Below, in pieces: positions 52,832 through 62,273 of a DNA stretch of 64,000 nucleotides; position 1 is the first letter of the stretch; each line of letters opens with the position of its first letter. Origin of the DNA: Streptomyces sedi (GTDB lineage Bacteria > Actinomycetota > Actinomycetes > Streptomycetales > Streptomycetaceae); contig NZ_VDGT01000003.1 in NCBI RefSeq assembly GCF_006335015.1, forward strand, positions 124,001-188,000, read 5' to 3'. A program made the position numbers and the translations under genes. The notes beneath the pieces are model-generated. The model saw nothing but the letters and a program-made list of their open reading frames with translations, did no database searches and was not told the DNA's origin.

Positions 52832-55282
52832 ATGTCCACCGACCTCTTCGGTGTCCGTGTGCTCGATCTGGATCGTGAGCGGCGACGGGTGCGGTTTCGT
52901 GTCTTCGTCGTGTACTACGAGCCCAGCTGGGGGACGGCCGAGCTGCTGCCCGAGGACCCGAGCTTCTTCTTCCGGGTGCTGTGGGAGGCGGCGGAGGATT
53001 TCGGCCAGCACCGGTTCGGGGTGCTGACGGACCTGGTGCCGTTGGACGACTTCCTGGACGGCGCCGATCACCGTTGCTTCGTCGAGCGGTACGAGCGGGT
53101 GGCCAGGCGCAACCATCCGGTGAGTGACGAGGCCTTCGAGCGGCTGGCGACGTTCTACTACGAGCGCGACGGCGGTTGGCAGGACGAGGAGTCGCTCGCC
53201 CAGGGCGACTACGACGTGTATGTCACCGACGCCCGCTGGCTGGAGTCGCTGCGGATCGGCCAGAGTTGGGGCACGACGAGCTACGCGGACCAGACCGACG
53301 GTCACTCGGAGGACGGCGACGATCCGTGGGAGGACTGGCGCGAGTTCTGCGCCATGGGCGCCGAGTCGGAGGCTGAGCCGTGCTTCACGCTCGGGTGGCT
53401 GAACGAGCGGCGGGGCGACGTCGAGGGTGCCGCCGAAGCCTATCTGCGGGTGGCGGAGGGCAAGGACCGTGCGCAGCGTGGCAAGGGGCTGCTGTATCTG
53501 GGGCGGCTGCGGGAGGCCGGGGGCGACGACGAGGCCGCCCGGGCCCTGTACGAGCGGGCCGAACGGAGCAAGGACCACGAGCGGTACGGGGCGCGTTACC
53601 GCTCCCGGGCGGCGCTGCGGCTGGGCGCGCTGCTGCGTCGGCTCGGCGACGAGGAGGGCGCGCGGGAGGCGTTCGGCAGGGCCGTCGCCCGGGGGGAGCA
53701 GCAGATGGACCTCGGCGTCATCGCCGAGGCCCGGCGGCTGACGGGCGCGGAGTCCCCGGCGGAGACCGCCGACCGGCTCCACGGCGACGGCGCGCGGGAC
53801 GCGGCGATGGCGGCGCTCGCCGAGTGGCACGGGCGGGCCGTCGTCGAGCTGGCCGGGCAGCTCTTCGCTGGGGACGTCGAGGGGGCCGAGGCGGCCGTGG
53901 CCGCGTCCGTCGAGAGCGACGCTCCTGCCGAGGTCGACGACATGGCGGCCTTTCTCGTCGATCTCACGATGAACCGTTGGCGCGAGTACAGCAGGGAGGC
54001 GGAGACGAAGCGGCTGCTGGAACTGGCGCTCGCCACCGGCCGCGCGGCGGAGGGCTACGCGCGGGTCGTCGCGCGCGACGGCTTCGTGGCCCCGCCGCGC
54101 GGGGGGTCGGCGGCGGCTGAGCTGTTGAAGGCCCTGTACGACCGGGGCGACGAGGCGGGGAGCGTCGCGTTGGCCAGGGCTGCCGAGCCCGTTCACCCGC
54201 GCGTGGCCGCCGAAGGCTACTTCCGCGTCGGCTCCGCCGCAGGGCAGCGCTCCGACTTCGCGCGGGCCGCGGAGTGGTTCGGGCATGGCGCGGCGGTCGA
54301 GGGCGTCGACGACGACCTGCGCGCGCAGTGCCACTTTCGGCTCGGCTGCGCGCTGCGGGACTCGGGGGAGAACGAACGCGCGGAGGAGGCGTTCGCGCGG
54401 GCGGAGGCGGGGCTGGAGATCTTCGAGAACGCCGCCAAGGCCGCCTCCCAGCGGGCCGCGTTGGCGCACGCGCGGGGGGACGGCGCGGTGGCGCTCGCGG
54501 CATGGGCGCGCTCCGCGCTGCTGACGACGCGGGGGGTGGACTCGGAGCGGTCGGCCGCCGGTTCGGCCCGGCTGCTCGTCGCGCTCCTCACCGAACTGGG
54601 GGCCGAGGAGGCGGCGCGCGCCGTGGACGAGGCGGCCACCGGGGCGAAGGAGGAGTCGTTCCGCAAGCGGTACCGCGGGGCGGAGGTCGGCCCCGCCGTG
54701 GGCAGTCGGCTGCGCGCCGCCTCGTTCTACGGCCATATGCGACTGGAGGCCGGGGACGAGGAGTTGGCGTCGCGGCTGCTGGAGCGGGTGGCCCAGGGGC
54801 AGGGCAAGCACGCGGCGTCCGCGGCCGTCACGATGGGCGCCGAGGCGCACCGGCGCGGCGACAACGCGACGGCGCGGGAGTGGTGGCGGCGAGCCCTGGC
54901 CAAGGGCGACAAGCAGATGTCCCACCGGGCCGTCTACAACCTGGGTCTGGTCGCCAAGGCGGAGCACGACCTGCCCGAGCTGCTGGAGCACTTCCGGCCG
55001 ATAGCCGAGTCCAAGCACAGGCAGGGGCCAGAGTGCGCCGCGCACATAGCCGAGCTGTGCTTCTGGCTGGAGCGGTGGGACGAGGCGCTGGAGTGGTACG
55101 AACGCACCCTGCACCGCACGGATGACCCGGAGTTGGTCGGCGAGGCCGGCTACCGGGTGGGCAGGATCCTGCTCGACCGGGGCGAGCGGGAGGCCGCCCG
55201 CAGCCCCCTGCGGCGGGCGGCGGCCAGCGGCTTCGCGCCGTTCGCCGAGGAGGCGCGGGAGCTGCTGGCCGGGGCGGGGTGA
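52832..55282 (+). CDS. TPR-like repeat protein of unknown function
   Basis: An 816-residue soluble protein. Residues 1-190 form an unassigned N-terminal domain rich in aromatic and acidic residues (FVVYYEPSWGTAELLPEDPSFFFRVLWEAAEDF, shown here only as a composition note). From about 190 on it is built of TPR/Sel1-like helical hairpins: LGWLNERRGDVEGAAEAYLR, GLLYLGRLREAGGDDEAAR, FRLGCALRDSGENERAEEAF, ALEWYERTLH and GRILLDRGEREAARSPL. No catalytic motif, signal peptide or membrane segment is visible. ATG at 52832 has GGAGGG upstream. It ends 7 bp from the convergent CDF gene. It could be a scaffold or a cargo of either the defence block or the chromosome; I cannot say which. Confidence 0.75.
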   Translation: MSTDLFGVRVLDLDRERRRVRFRVFVVYYEPSWGTAELLPEDPSFFFRVLWEAAEDFGQHRFGVLTDLVPLDDFLDGADHRCFVERYERVARRNHPVSDEAFERLATFYYERDGGWQDEESLAQGDYDVYVTDARWLESLRIGQSWGTTSYADQTDGHSEDGDDPWEDWREFCAMGAESEAEPCFTLGWLNERRGDVEGAAEAYLRVAEGKDRAQRGKGLLYLGRLREAGGDDEAARALYERAERSKDHERYGARYRSRAALRLGALLRRLGDEEGAREAFGRAVARGEQQMDLGVIAEARRLTGAESPAETADRLHGDGARDAAMAALAEWHGRAVVELAGQLFAGDVEGAEAAVAASVESDAPAEVDDMAAFLVDLTMNRWREYSREAETKRLLELALATGRAAEGYARVVARDGFVAPPRGGSAAAELLKALYDRGDEAGSVALARAAEPVHPRVAAEGYFRVGSAAGQRSDFARAAEWFGHGAAVEGVDDDLRAQCHFRLGCALRDSGENERAEEAFARAEAGLEIFENAAKAASQRAALAHARGDGAVALAAWARSALLTTRGVDSERSAAGSARLLVALLTELGAEEAARAVDEAATGAKEESFRKRYRGAEVGPAVGSRLRAASFYGHMRLEAGDEELASRLLERVAQGQGKHAASAAVTMGAEAHRRGDNATAREWWRRALAKGDKQMSHRAVYNLGLVAKAEHDLPELLEHFRPIAESKHRQGPECAAHIAELCFWLERWDEALEWYERTLHRTDDPELVGEAGYRVGRILLDRGEREAARSPLRRAAASGFAPFAEEARELLAGAG

Positions 55283-55289
55283 GGGCGGG

Positions 55290-56225
55290 TCAGGCCTCGG
55301 TCGGGGTGGAGGGCCGCTCGCGGTAGATGTCGGGCTCCAGGTAGATCATCCGGGCCAGCGGCTCGGCCTCGCGGACGCGGGTCTCGGCCGCGTTGATCGC
55401 GTGGGCGACGGAGGCGGCGTCGCCCTCGTGGTCGACGGCGATCTTCGCGGCGACCAGGAGCTCGTCGGGGCCGAGGTGGAGCGTCTTCATGTGGATGACG
55501 CGGGTGACGGTCTCGCCGTCGACGATCGCCTCCCTGATGCGGCGCAGCGAGCGCGGTTCGGCGCCTTCGCCGAGCAGCAGCGACTTGGTCTCGACGGCGA
55601 GCACCACCGCGATGACCACGAGCAGGACGCCGATGCACAGCGTGCCGACGCCGTCCCAGACGCCGTCGCCGGTGAGCAGCGCCAGGCCGACGCCGCCGAG
55701 GGCCAGCACCAGGCCGATCAGCGCGCCGAGGTCCTCCAGCAGCACGACGGGCAGCTCGGGGGCCTTGGCGGTGCGGACGAAGCGGGTCCAGGACTGGCCG
55801 CCGCGGATCTCGTCGGCCTCCCTGATCGCGGTCCGGAAGGAGAACGACTCGGCGATGATCGCGAAGACCAGCACGCCCACCGGCCAGTACCAGTGCTCGA
55901 TCTCGTGCGGGTGGCGGATCTTCTCGACGCCCTCGTAGACGGCGAAGAGGCCACCGACGGAGAAGAGCACGATGGCGACGAGGAACGCGTAGATGTAGCG
56001 CTCCCTGCCGTATCCGAAGGGGTGTTCCTCGCTGGCGGCCCGCTTGGCGCGCTTGCCGCCGAGGAGCAGCAGCGCCTGGTTGCCGGCGTCGGCGAGGGAG
56101 TGCACGCCCTCGGCCAGCATGGAGGACGAGCCGCTGAACACGGCGGCGGTGAACTTGCTGACCGCGATGGCGAGGTTGGCGCTGAGCGCCGCGACGATCG
56201 CCTTCGTACCACCTGACGCGCTCAT
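55290..56225 (-). CDS. Cation diffusion facilitator family transporter
   Basis: A 311-residue CDF/ZntB-like metal exporter with about six membrane helices. The first metal site is in TM2, GVHSLADAGNQ (H42, D46), and the second region is IIAESFSFRTAIREADEIRGG. The C-terminal cytoplasmic domain contains EAIVDGETVTRVIHMKTLHLGPDELLVAAKIAVDHE, typical of the CDF regulatory domain. It probably moves Zn2+, Fe2+ or Mn2+ out of the cytoplasm in exchange for protons. ATG at 56225; far longer in-frame extension upstream is antisense to real genes and is rejected. Confidence 0.93.
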   Translation of the reverse strand: MSASGGTKAIVAALSANLAIAVSKFTAAVFSGSSSMLAEGVHSLADAGNQALLLLGGKRAKRAASEEHPFGYGRERYIYAFLVAIVLFSVGGLFAVYEGVEKIRHPHEIEHWYWPVGVLVFAIIAESFSFRTAIREADEIRGGQSWTRFVRTAKAPELPVVLLEDLGALIGLVLALGGVGLALLTGDGVWDGVGTLCIGVLLVVIAVVLAVETKSLLLGEGAEPRSLRRIREAIVDGETVTRVIHMKTLHLGPDELLVAAKIAVDHEGDAASVAHAINAAETRVREAEPLARMIYLEPDIYRERPSTPTEA

Positions 56226-56448
56226 GCTGCCGCGCCCCTTCCCGATCTCCCCGTGGGCCGGGCCGGTTTGGTGGTCGGCGGGGCCGCTCTGAACGTCGGC
56301 ATTCTGCCAGCCGGAGAGCGGCGGTTCGGATCCCGCCGGAGTTCCGCACGAAAGCTTTGCCCATCGGAAGGGAAGCGGAGCACGGGGAGCGGGCCCTGTG
56401 AAGCCACGGTCATCACTTCGAGTGAAACTTTGGCCGTTCCTTGCGGTC

Positions 56449-56465
56449 GACAACTTTCTGTTGTC
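56449..56465. promoter_or_regulatory. Likely GntR operator: GACAAC-N5-GTTGTC
   Basis: A perfect inverted repeat with 6-bp arms and a 5-nt spacer, 52 bp upstream of the gntR start, followed by a further TTTGTCAGC half-site-like run. Position and symmetry fit autoregulation by the adjacent GntR protein; binding is not shown. Confidence 0.5.
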
Positions 56466-56516
56466 AAGCTGTTGCTGTTTGTCAGCATAAATCGTCAGCA
56501 CCTGTGGGAGGGGCTC

Positions 56517-57269
56517 GTGGCATTCGGTGAACAGCCCGCGTATCTGCGAGTCGCGGACGACCTTCGACAGCAGATCGCCGACGGGACCCTGCCGCCGCAC
56601 ACGCGGCTCCCGTCCCAGGCCAGCATCCGCTCCACCTACGGCGTCTCGGACACCGTGGCCCTGGAGGCGCGGAAGGTCCTGATGGCGGAGGGCCTGGTCG
56701 AGGGGCGCTCGGGTTCCGGCACCTATGTGCGCGAGCGGCCGGTGCCGCGCACGATCACCCGTAGTGGGTACCGCACGTTGGGCGACTGCACCCCGTTCCG
56801 GCAGGAGCAGGCCGACGAACGGGTGCGCGGCACCTGGGAGGCGCGCAGCGAGCGCGTGGAGGCGGCGCCCGGCATCGCCGAGCGGCTGGCGATCGACGCG
56901 GGTGAGCCGGTGATGTGCACGCGTTATGTCTTCCGGGTCGGCACCGAGCCGGCGATGTCCTCCACCTCCTGGGAGCCGCTGCGGCTGACGGGGCGCACGC
57001 CCGTGATGCTGCCGGAGCAGGGCCCGTTGGCCGGGCGCGGGGTGGTGGAGCGGATGGCCGCGATCGACGTGATCGTGGACAACGTCGCCGAGGAGGTGGA
57101 GGCCAGGCCGGCGCTGGCGGCCGAGGCCCGGGTGCTCGGCGGGCTGCCCGGCCATCCGGTGCTGGTGGTCAGCCGCACCTACCGGGCGGGCTGCCTGCCG
57201 GTGGAGACGGCCGACGTGGTGGTCCCGGCCGACCGCTTCCGCGTCGCCTACCACCTGCCCGTTCGCTGA
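56517..57269 (+). CDS. GntR-family regulator, HutC subtype (UTRA domain)
   Basis: A 250-residue regulator. The winged-helix DNA-binding domain (about residues 8-72) has YLRVADDLRQQIADGTLPPHTRLPS, STYGVSDTVALEARKVLMAEGLVE and RSGSGTYVRE. The UTRA effector domain fills the rest (about 110-245: ERLAIDAGEPVMCTRYVFRV, MAAIDVIVDNVAEEVEARPA, VLVVSRTYRAG). UTRA domains bind small molecules that release the repressor. GTG start with GGGAGGGG upstream. Divergent from the CDF gene; the inverted repeat at 56449 is the candidate operator. Confidence 0.94.
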   Translation: MAFGEQPAYLRVADDLRQQIADGTLPPHTRLPSQASIRSTYGVSDTVALEARKVLMAEGLVEGRSGSGTYVRERPVPRTITRSGYRTLGDCTPFRQEQADERVRGTWEARSERVEAAPGIAERLAIDAGEPVMCTRYVFRVGTEPAMSSTSWEPLRLTGRTPVMLPEQGPLAGRGVVERMAAIDVIVDNVAEEVEARPALAAEARVLGGLPGHPVLVVSRTYRAGCLPVETADVVVPADRFRVAYHLPVR

Positions 57270-57305
57270 GCCGGAGGCGGGCCCGCGGCGCCTCGCCCCC
57301 CGTCC

Positions 57306-57327
57306 GGGGTGGTGCCAGCGACACCCC
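57306..57327 (+). terminator. Hairpin terminator after gntR
   Basis: GGGGTG and CACCCC arms (perfect 6 bp) around a 10-nt loop, 37 bp after the gntR stop. No U tract. Confidence 0.4.
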
Positions 57328-57449
57328 CGCGCGTCGTCAGGGCCCCCCGTGGTTCGGTGTCTGCGCCCATCGTGACCACCCCCCGCTCTCCGTAGCGTCA
57401 TGGGTGACGGCAGACGCGCCGCCACGGCGACGGAGAAGGGCAGAAAGCG

Positions 57450-58262
57450 ATGTTCCGAGTGACGGACGAGGCGGTGGCGGGCGCGCCTGAGGCGTTGCGG
57501 TTGGTCTCCGTGAGCAAGGTGTACGGGCGGGGCGGCGGCGACGAGACCGCGGTGAAGGCGCTGGACGGGGTGACGCTCTCCCTGCCGACGGGCACCTTCA
57601 CCGCCGTGATGGGTCCCTCGGGCTCCGGCAAGAGCACGCTGCTCCAGTGCGCCGCCGGCCTGGACCAGCCGTCGGCCGGGCTGGTCGTGGTGGCGGGCGC
57701 CCAGCTGGCGGGCAACAGCGAGGCGGAGCTGACCCGGCTGCGCCGGCAGCGGATCGGCTTCATCTTCCAGCAGTTCAACCTGCTGCCGACGCTGACGGTG
57801 CTGCAGAACGTCCTGCTGCCGTCGAAGCTGGCCGGCACCAAGATCAACCGGGCCAAGGCGGTCTCCGTGCTGGAGCGGCTGGGCCTCGGCCAGCGGCTGC
57901 GGCACCTGCCGGCGCAGCTCTCCGGCGGTCAGCAGCAACGGGTCGCCATCGCACGGGCGTTGGTCACCGAGCCCGAGGTGGTCTTCGCCGACGAGCCGAC
58001 CGGCGCGCTGGACACCCGCAGCGCCCGCGAGGTGCTGGGGCTGCTGACCCAGGCGGTGCGGGACTACGGCCGCACCGTGGTGATGGTGACCCACGACCCG
58101 GTCGCCGCCTCCTACGCGGACCAGGTGATCTTCCTGGCCGACGGCCGGCTGGCCGGCGCGCTCCAGCGGCCGACCGCCGAGGAGGTCGCCGAGCGGATGA
58201 CCAGGCTGGGCGCCTGGGACGCCGAGGACAGCCCGGTCGCGGCGCACGGTGTGGGGGTCTGA
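57450..58262 (+). CDS. ABC transporter ATP-binding protein (MacB/LolD type)
   Basis: A 270-residue ATPase: Walker A GPSGSGKSTLLQ (about residues 55-66), Q-loop IGFIFQQFNLLPTLTV, signature LSGGQQQRVAIARAL, Walker B VVFADEPTGALD and H-loop VMVTHDP. The MacB/LolD-like Q-loop and THDP features fit ATPases that pair with FtsX-type permeases in export of peptides or antibiotics, or in signalling. ATG with GGAGAAGGG upstream. The downstream permease begins 1 bp after its stop codon. Confidence 0.96.
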   Translation: MFRVTDEAVAGAPEALRLVSVSKVYGRGGGDETAVKALDGVTLSLPTGTFTAVMGPSGSGKSTLLQCAAGLDQPSAGLVVVAGAQLAGNSEAELTRLRRQRIGFIFQQFNLLPTLTVLQNVLLPSKLAGTKINRAKAVSVLERLGLGQRLRHLPAQLSGGQQQRVAIARALVTEPEVVFADEPTGALDTRSAREVLGLLTQAVRDYGRTVVMVTHDPVAASYADQVIFLADGRLAGALQRPTAEEVAERMTRLGAWDAEDSPVAAHGVGV

Positions 58263-58263
58263 C

Positions 58264-59643
58264 GTGTTCCAGCTGACGACGCGTTCCCTGGTCAAGCGGC
58301 CGGGCAGTTTCGTGGCCGGTTTTCTGGCGGTCTTCTTCGGCGCCGCCATGGTGATGGCCTTCGGGTCGCTGCTGGACACGGCGGGCGAGCCGGGCGTCCC
58401 CGACCAGAGCAAGGAGACGCTGGAGACGATGGCGTTCGTCGTCGGCGGCTGGGGGCTGGCGCTGGTGGTTTTCGCCGTGGTCTCCACGATGTCGCTGACG
58501 GTGCGCCAGCGCGCGAGGGAGATGGCGCTGCTGAAGAGCATCGGCGCCACCCCGGCCCAGGTGCGGCGGCTGGTGGTCGGGGAGACGGTGGCGCTGGCGG
58601 CGCTGGCCGCCGTCGCCGCGATCGTGCCGGCGATGGGGCTCGGGCAGCTGCTGTTCGAGGCGTTGAAGGAGACCGGGCAGGTCGACGAGGGGGTCAGCCA
58701 CGCCTTCGGGCCGGTCGCGATCACCATGGGCATGGTCAACGCGATGGTCGCGGCCGTGGTCGGCGCGCTGATCACGGCCCGCAGGGCGACGGCGATGCGG
58801 GCGGCGGAGGCCATGGCCGACGCCTCGGGCGCCGGGGGAGACGAGCCGCTGATGGGCAGGGCCCGTTGGGTCCTGACGCTGCTGGCGCTGCTGGCCACCG
58901 CCGGCTCCACCACGGCGGTGCTGACCGTCCTGGACGGCGAGGGCACCGACGTGATGACCGGCGCCGGCCCGGCCGTGGTCGCCGCCTCCGTCACGATGGC
59001 GCTGCTGGCGCCGGTGCTGCTGCGCGGGGTGACGCTCGCGCTCGGCTGGGCGCTGCGGCTGCTGGGCGGGGTCAGCGGCGAGCTGGCGGTGCGCAACGTG
59101 CGGCAGCGGACGGGGGAGTTGGCCCGCGCGGTCGCGCCGGTGGCGCTCTTCACCGGGACGGCGGCCGGCACCCTCTCGATGCAGCGGGTGGAGAACCTCC
59201 GGCTGCGGGCCGACGGCCTGGTGGCGGACGAGTCGAGCCAGACCATGGAGACCATGAACTACGTGGTGGTCGGCATCATCGTCGCCTTCTGCTGCATCAT
59301 GCTGGTCAACACCCTGGTCTCGGCCACGTCGTTCCGCCGGCGGGAGTTCGGCCAGCAGCGGCTGGCCGGCGCGACGCCCCGTCAGGTGTTTCTGACCGTG
59401 GGTCTTGAGGCGCTGCTGGTCGCCGGCACGGGCATCGTGGCCGGGCTGGTCGCCGCCGGTGTGGGGCTGCTGCCCTTCGGGCAGGCCAGGGCCGACGCCT
59501 GGGTGCCGGACGACGGCTGGGTCTGGGTGATCCAGGGCGCGGTGGTCGCGGTCGCCTTCCTGGTGACGCTGGCCGCCAGCATCGGCACCGCCCGCCGGGT
59601 GGTGCGCCGCTCCTCCGCCGTCGAGGCGGCGTTGGCCGCCTGA
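58264..59643 (+). CDS. FtsX-like ABC transporter permease
   Basis: A 459-residue permease with roughly eight hydrophobic segments arranged as two FtsX-like halves (LALVVFAVVSTMSLTVRQRAREMALLKSIGATPAQV-type first half around residues 60-110, second half VVVGIIVAFCCIMLVNTLVS, REFGQQRLAGATPRQV about 340-390). The MALLKSIGATPAQ coupling motif that contacts the ATPase is clear in both halves. The GTG start lies next to the ATPase stop, so the two genes are one unit. Substrate unknown; shorter than typical MacB-like permeases because the large periplasmic-type domain is absent. Confidence 0.93.
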   Translation: MFQLTTRSLVKRPGSFVAGFLAVFFGAAMVMAFGSLLDTAGEPGVPDQSKETLETMAFVVGGWGLALVVFAVVSTMSLTVRQRAREMALLKSIGATPAQVRRLVVGETVALAALAAVAAIVPAMGLGQLLFEALKETGQVDEGVSHAFGPVAITMGMVNAMVAAVVGALITARRATAMRAAEAMADASGAGGDEPLMGRARWVLTLLALLATAGSTTAVLTVLDGEGTDVMTGAGPAVVAASVTMALLAPVLLRGVTLALGWALRLLGGVSGELAVRNVRQRTGELARAVAPVALFTGTAAGTLSMQRVENLRLRADGLVADESSQTMETMNYVVVGIIVAFCCIMLVNTLVSATSFRRREFGQQRLAGATPRQVFLTVGLEALLVAGTGIVAGLVAAGVGLLPFGQARADAWVPDDGWVWVIQGAVVAVAFLVTLAASIGTARRVVRRSSAVEAALAA

Positions 59644-59656
59644 GCGGCGGGAGCGC

Positions 59657-62188
59657 TCAGGGGCCGGTGGTGAGTTCGAACCAGACGGTCTTCCCGGCCG
59701 GCCCCCGCCGGGTCCCCCACCGGCGGGACTCCCGGGAGACCAGCGACAGGCCGCGGCCACCCTCGTCCTCGGGGGTGGCCGTTCGCTCGCGTGGCGGGTC
59801 GGCCACGGGGTCGGTGACCTCGACCAGCAGCGAGGAGCCGCGCACCACGCGCACCTCGACCGGGCCGCGCGCGTGCCGGACGGCGTTGGTGACCACCTCG
59901 CTGACCAGCAGCTCCGCCTGTTCGGCCAGGTTGTCCAGGCCCCACTCGCGCAGCGTCGTCACCACGGCGGCGCGCGCCTCGCGGACCATGGCGCGTTCGG
60001 CGGGGAACGTCCAGGACGCCAGCCGGTCGGCCGCCAGCCCGCCGAGGCGGGCGATCAGCAGGGCCACGTCGTCGGAGTCGTGGTCCTGGTTGTGGGGGCG
60101 CAGCGCGCCGATCAGGTGGTCGCAGACCAGGCCGAGCGGCACGTCGGCGCCGGTGACGCGCTCCAGCAGGCCGCACAGCCGGTCCAGGCCGACGCCCAGG
60201 TCCTCGTCCCTGGTCTCGATCAGCCCGTCGGTGTAGAGGACGAGCAGGGTGTCCTCGGGAAGCTCGATGCGGCGTTCCTCGAACGAGGTGCCGCTCACCC
60301 CCAGCGGCAACCCGGCCGGCAGGTCCAGCGGCCGGGCCCGCCAGGTGTCGCCGTCCTCCCTGCCGACCAGCACCGGCGGCAGATGGCCGGCCTTGGCGAT
60401 GGTGCAGATGCGGCTGGCCGGGTCGTAGACGGCGTAGGCGCAGGTGGCCATCATCGGGGCGTCGGGGTGCTGGGCGATGTCCTCGCCGAGGTCGTTGATC
60501 CGCCGCAGCAGCTCGGAGGGGGCCAGGTCGAGGGTGGCCAGGGTGCGCACCGCGGTCCGCAGCTGGCCCATGGTGGCGGCGGCGCGCAGGCCGTGGCCGG
60601 TCACGTCGCCGATGACGAACGCGATGCGACCGCCGGCCAGCGGGATCACGTCGAACCAGTCGCCGCCGATCTCCGCGCCGCTGGCGCTTGGCACGTAGCG
60701 GTGGCTGACCGAGACACCTGGCAGCTCGGGCAGCCACTGGGGGAGCAGGCTGCGTTGCAGCATCAGCGCGCCCTCGCGCTCCCTGGCGTAGAGCCGCGCG
60801 TTGTCGAGCGAGACGGCGGCGCGGGCCGCGACCTCGGTGGCCAGGGCCAGGTCGTCGCGGTCGAACGGGGTGCGTTTCCCGGCGCGGCTGATCAGCAGCA
60901 CGCCGAGCGTGGTGCCGCGGGCCCGCAGCGGCAGGGTGAGCATGGAGTGGATGCCGAGTCCGACGACGGACTCGACCATCGGGGAGTCCTCGGGCAACCC
61001 CTCCACCAGGGCTTCCTGGGACTCGGTCAGGTCGGACTCGCCCCGGGCGAGCGCCCCGGCGAGCAGCGGGGTCGGGGCGAAGGACTCGGACCTGCCGACG
61101 CCGAGCAGCCGGTCGATGGCCTCGGTGTGGCGCTTGGCGGCGACGCTCAGTTGCACCAGCTCGGCCTCGCCGAGCACCTCGACGGGGACGGGGTCGCCGC
61201 CGGTCGCCAGGGGGGCGAGGAGCTGGACGCTGGAGTAGTCGCCGAACCGGGGCACGAGCTGCTTGGCCAGGGACTCCGCGATCCGGCGCACGTCGAGCAG
61301 GTCGCTCATGGCGTTGCCCACGTCGTTGAGGAGCGCCAGCCGCTGGCGGGCCCGTTCGATCTTGTCCAGGGCCTCGCGCCGGTCGCTGATGTCCATCACG
61401 GTGCAACTGACGCCCAGCTGCTGGCCGTCCCTGCCGAGCAGCTGGCCGAGGGAGAGGGACTGGGCGCCCTGGCCGTCGGGGGAGGAGAGGATCAGGTTGG
61501 TGACGGGCTGGCCGGTGACCAGCACCTCGCGCTGCACCCGGTAGAGCTCCTGGGCGGTCGGCTCGGGCAGCACGTCGAGCACGGTCCGGCCGCGCAGCTC
61601 CCGGTCGCCGACGTCCTGCAACCGGCGCAGCGCGTCGTTGGCCCGTACGTAGCGCAGCTCGGTGTCGAAGATGGCGATGCCGAGCGGCGAGGCGGTGAAC
61701 AGGCCCTCAAGGGCGGCCAGGTCCTGCTCCACGTCGAGCATCTCGCCGACTTCGAGGAGATTGGCCAGAACGAGTGGGCCCTCGTCGTCCTCGCCCAGCG
61801 GGTAGGCGCGGCACTCCATGAGCACGCCCGAACCGTTCTCGTGGCGCATCCGCAGCATCCCGCGCCAGCCGCCTTCGGCCAGCACCCCGCGGTGGGTGAG
61901 GGGCGGGCCCCCGCCGTCCCCGCGGCCGTCGCCGTTCCCGTCGTCCCCGCGGCCGTCGTCCCCGCCGCCGTCGTCCCCGTCGTCATCGCCGTCATCCGTG
62001 ACGAGCAGCTCGGCCAGTCGGGTGCCGAGGGTCCGCTGTTGGGACCGTCCCAGGATCTCGCTGAGGGCGGGGCTCCACAGCACGACCCGGTCCGCCTCGT
62101 CCAGCATCAGGAAGCCGAAGCGGAGGATGTCCAGCAGCGAGCGCTGGGCGCCGGACGGGTTGTCCGGGTGGGCCGGTTCTCTGTGCAA
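59657..62188 (-). CDS. PAS-PAS-GAF-SpoIIE phosphatase with HATPase domain
   Basis: An 843-residue soluble sensor. Two PAS domains (about 15-150 and 160-270), a GAF domain (about 290-450), a PP2C-type SpoIIE phosphatase domain (about 470-690; EIGGDWFDVIPL, FVIGDVTGHGLRAAATM, LVLYTDGLIETRDEDLG) and a C-terminal HATPase_c anti-sigma-like kinase domain (about 715-840; LLVSEVVTNAVRHA). Such proteins act on anti-anti-sigma factors of stress sigma circuits in Streptomyces. The first PAS carries an Asp/Gly-rich insertion (residues 65-94). The start is TTG at 62188 with GTGGAG nearby, so it is somewhat uncertain. Convergent with the ABC permease, 13 bp apart. Confidence 0.95.
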   Translation of the reverse strand: MHREPAHPDNPSGAQRSLLDILRFGFLMLDEADRVVLWSPALSEILGRSQQRTLGTRLAELLVTDDGDDDGDDGGGDDGRGDDGNGDGRGDGGGPPLTHRGVLAEGGWRGMLRMRHENGSGVLMECRAYPLGEDDEGPLVLANLLEVGEMLDVEQDLAALEGLFTASPLGIAIFDTELRYVRANDALRRLQDVGDRELRGRTVLDVLPEPTAQELYRVQREVLVTGQPVTNLILSSPDGQGAQSLSLGQLLGRDGQQLGVSCTVMDISDRREALDKIERARQRLALLNDVGNAMSDLLDVRRIAESLAKQLVPRFGDYSSVQLLAPLATGGDPVPVEVLGEAELVQLSVAAKRHTEAIDRLLGVGRSESFAPTPLLAGALARGESDLTESQEALVEGLPEDSPMVESVVGLGIHSMLTLPLRARGTTLGVLLISRAGKRTPFDRDDLALATEVAARAAVSLDNARLYAREREGALMLQRSLLPQWLPELPGVSVSHRYVPSASGAEIGGDWFDVIPLAGGRIAFVIGDVTGHGLRAAATMGQLRTAVRTLATLDLAPSELLRRINDLGEDIAQHPDAPMMATCAYAVYDPASRICTIAKAGHLPPVLVGREDGDTWRARPLDLPAGLPLGVSGTSFEERRIELPEDTLLVLYTDGLIETRDEDLGVGLDRLCGLLERVTGADVPLGLVCDHLIGALRPHNQDHDSDDVALLIARLGGLAADRLASWTFPAERAMVREARAAVVTTLREWGLDNLAEQAELLVSEVVTNAVRHARGPVEVRVVRGSSLLVEVTDPVADPPRERTATPEDEGGRGLSLVSRESRRWGTRRGPAGKTVWFELTTGP

Positions 62189-62273
62189 CGCTCCACGTCC
62201 CCCGTCGGGTGCCTTCGCCGGCAGACCCGACGAAGCAGGGATGAATGTCCCTTATACCCGATTGTGCCTGGGG

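Noticed and set aside
55290-59255. A 1321-codon open frame on the minus strand across the GntR and ABC transporter genes
   Set aside because: It is the CDF gene extended upstream through the antisense strand of genes with clear domains; GC-rich DNA keeps such frames open. Only the CDF part (55290-56225) has family motifs.
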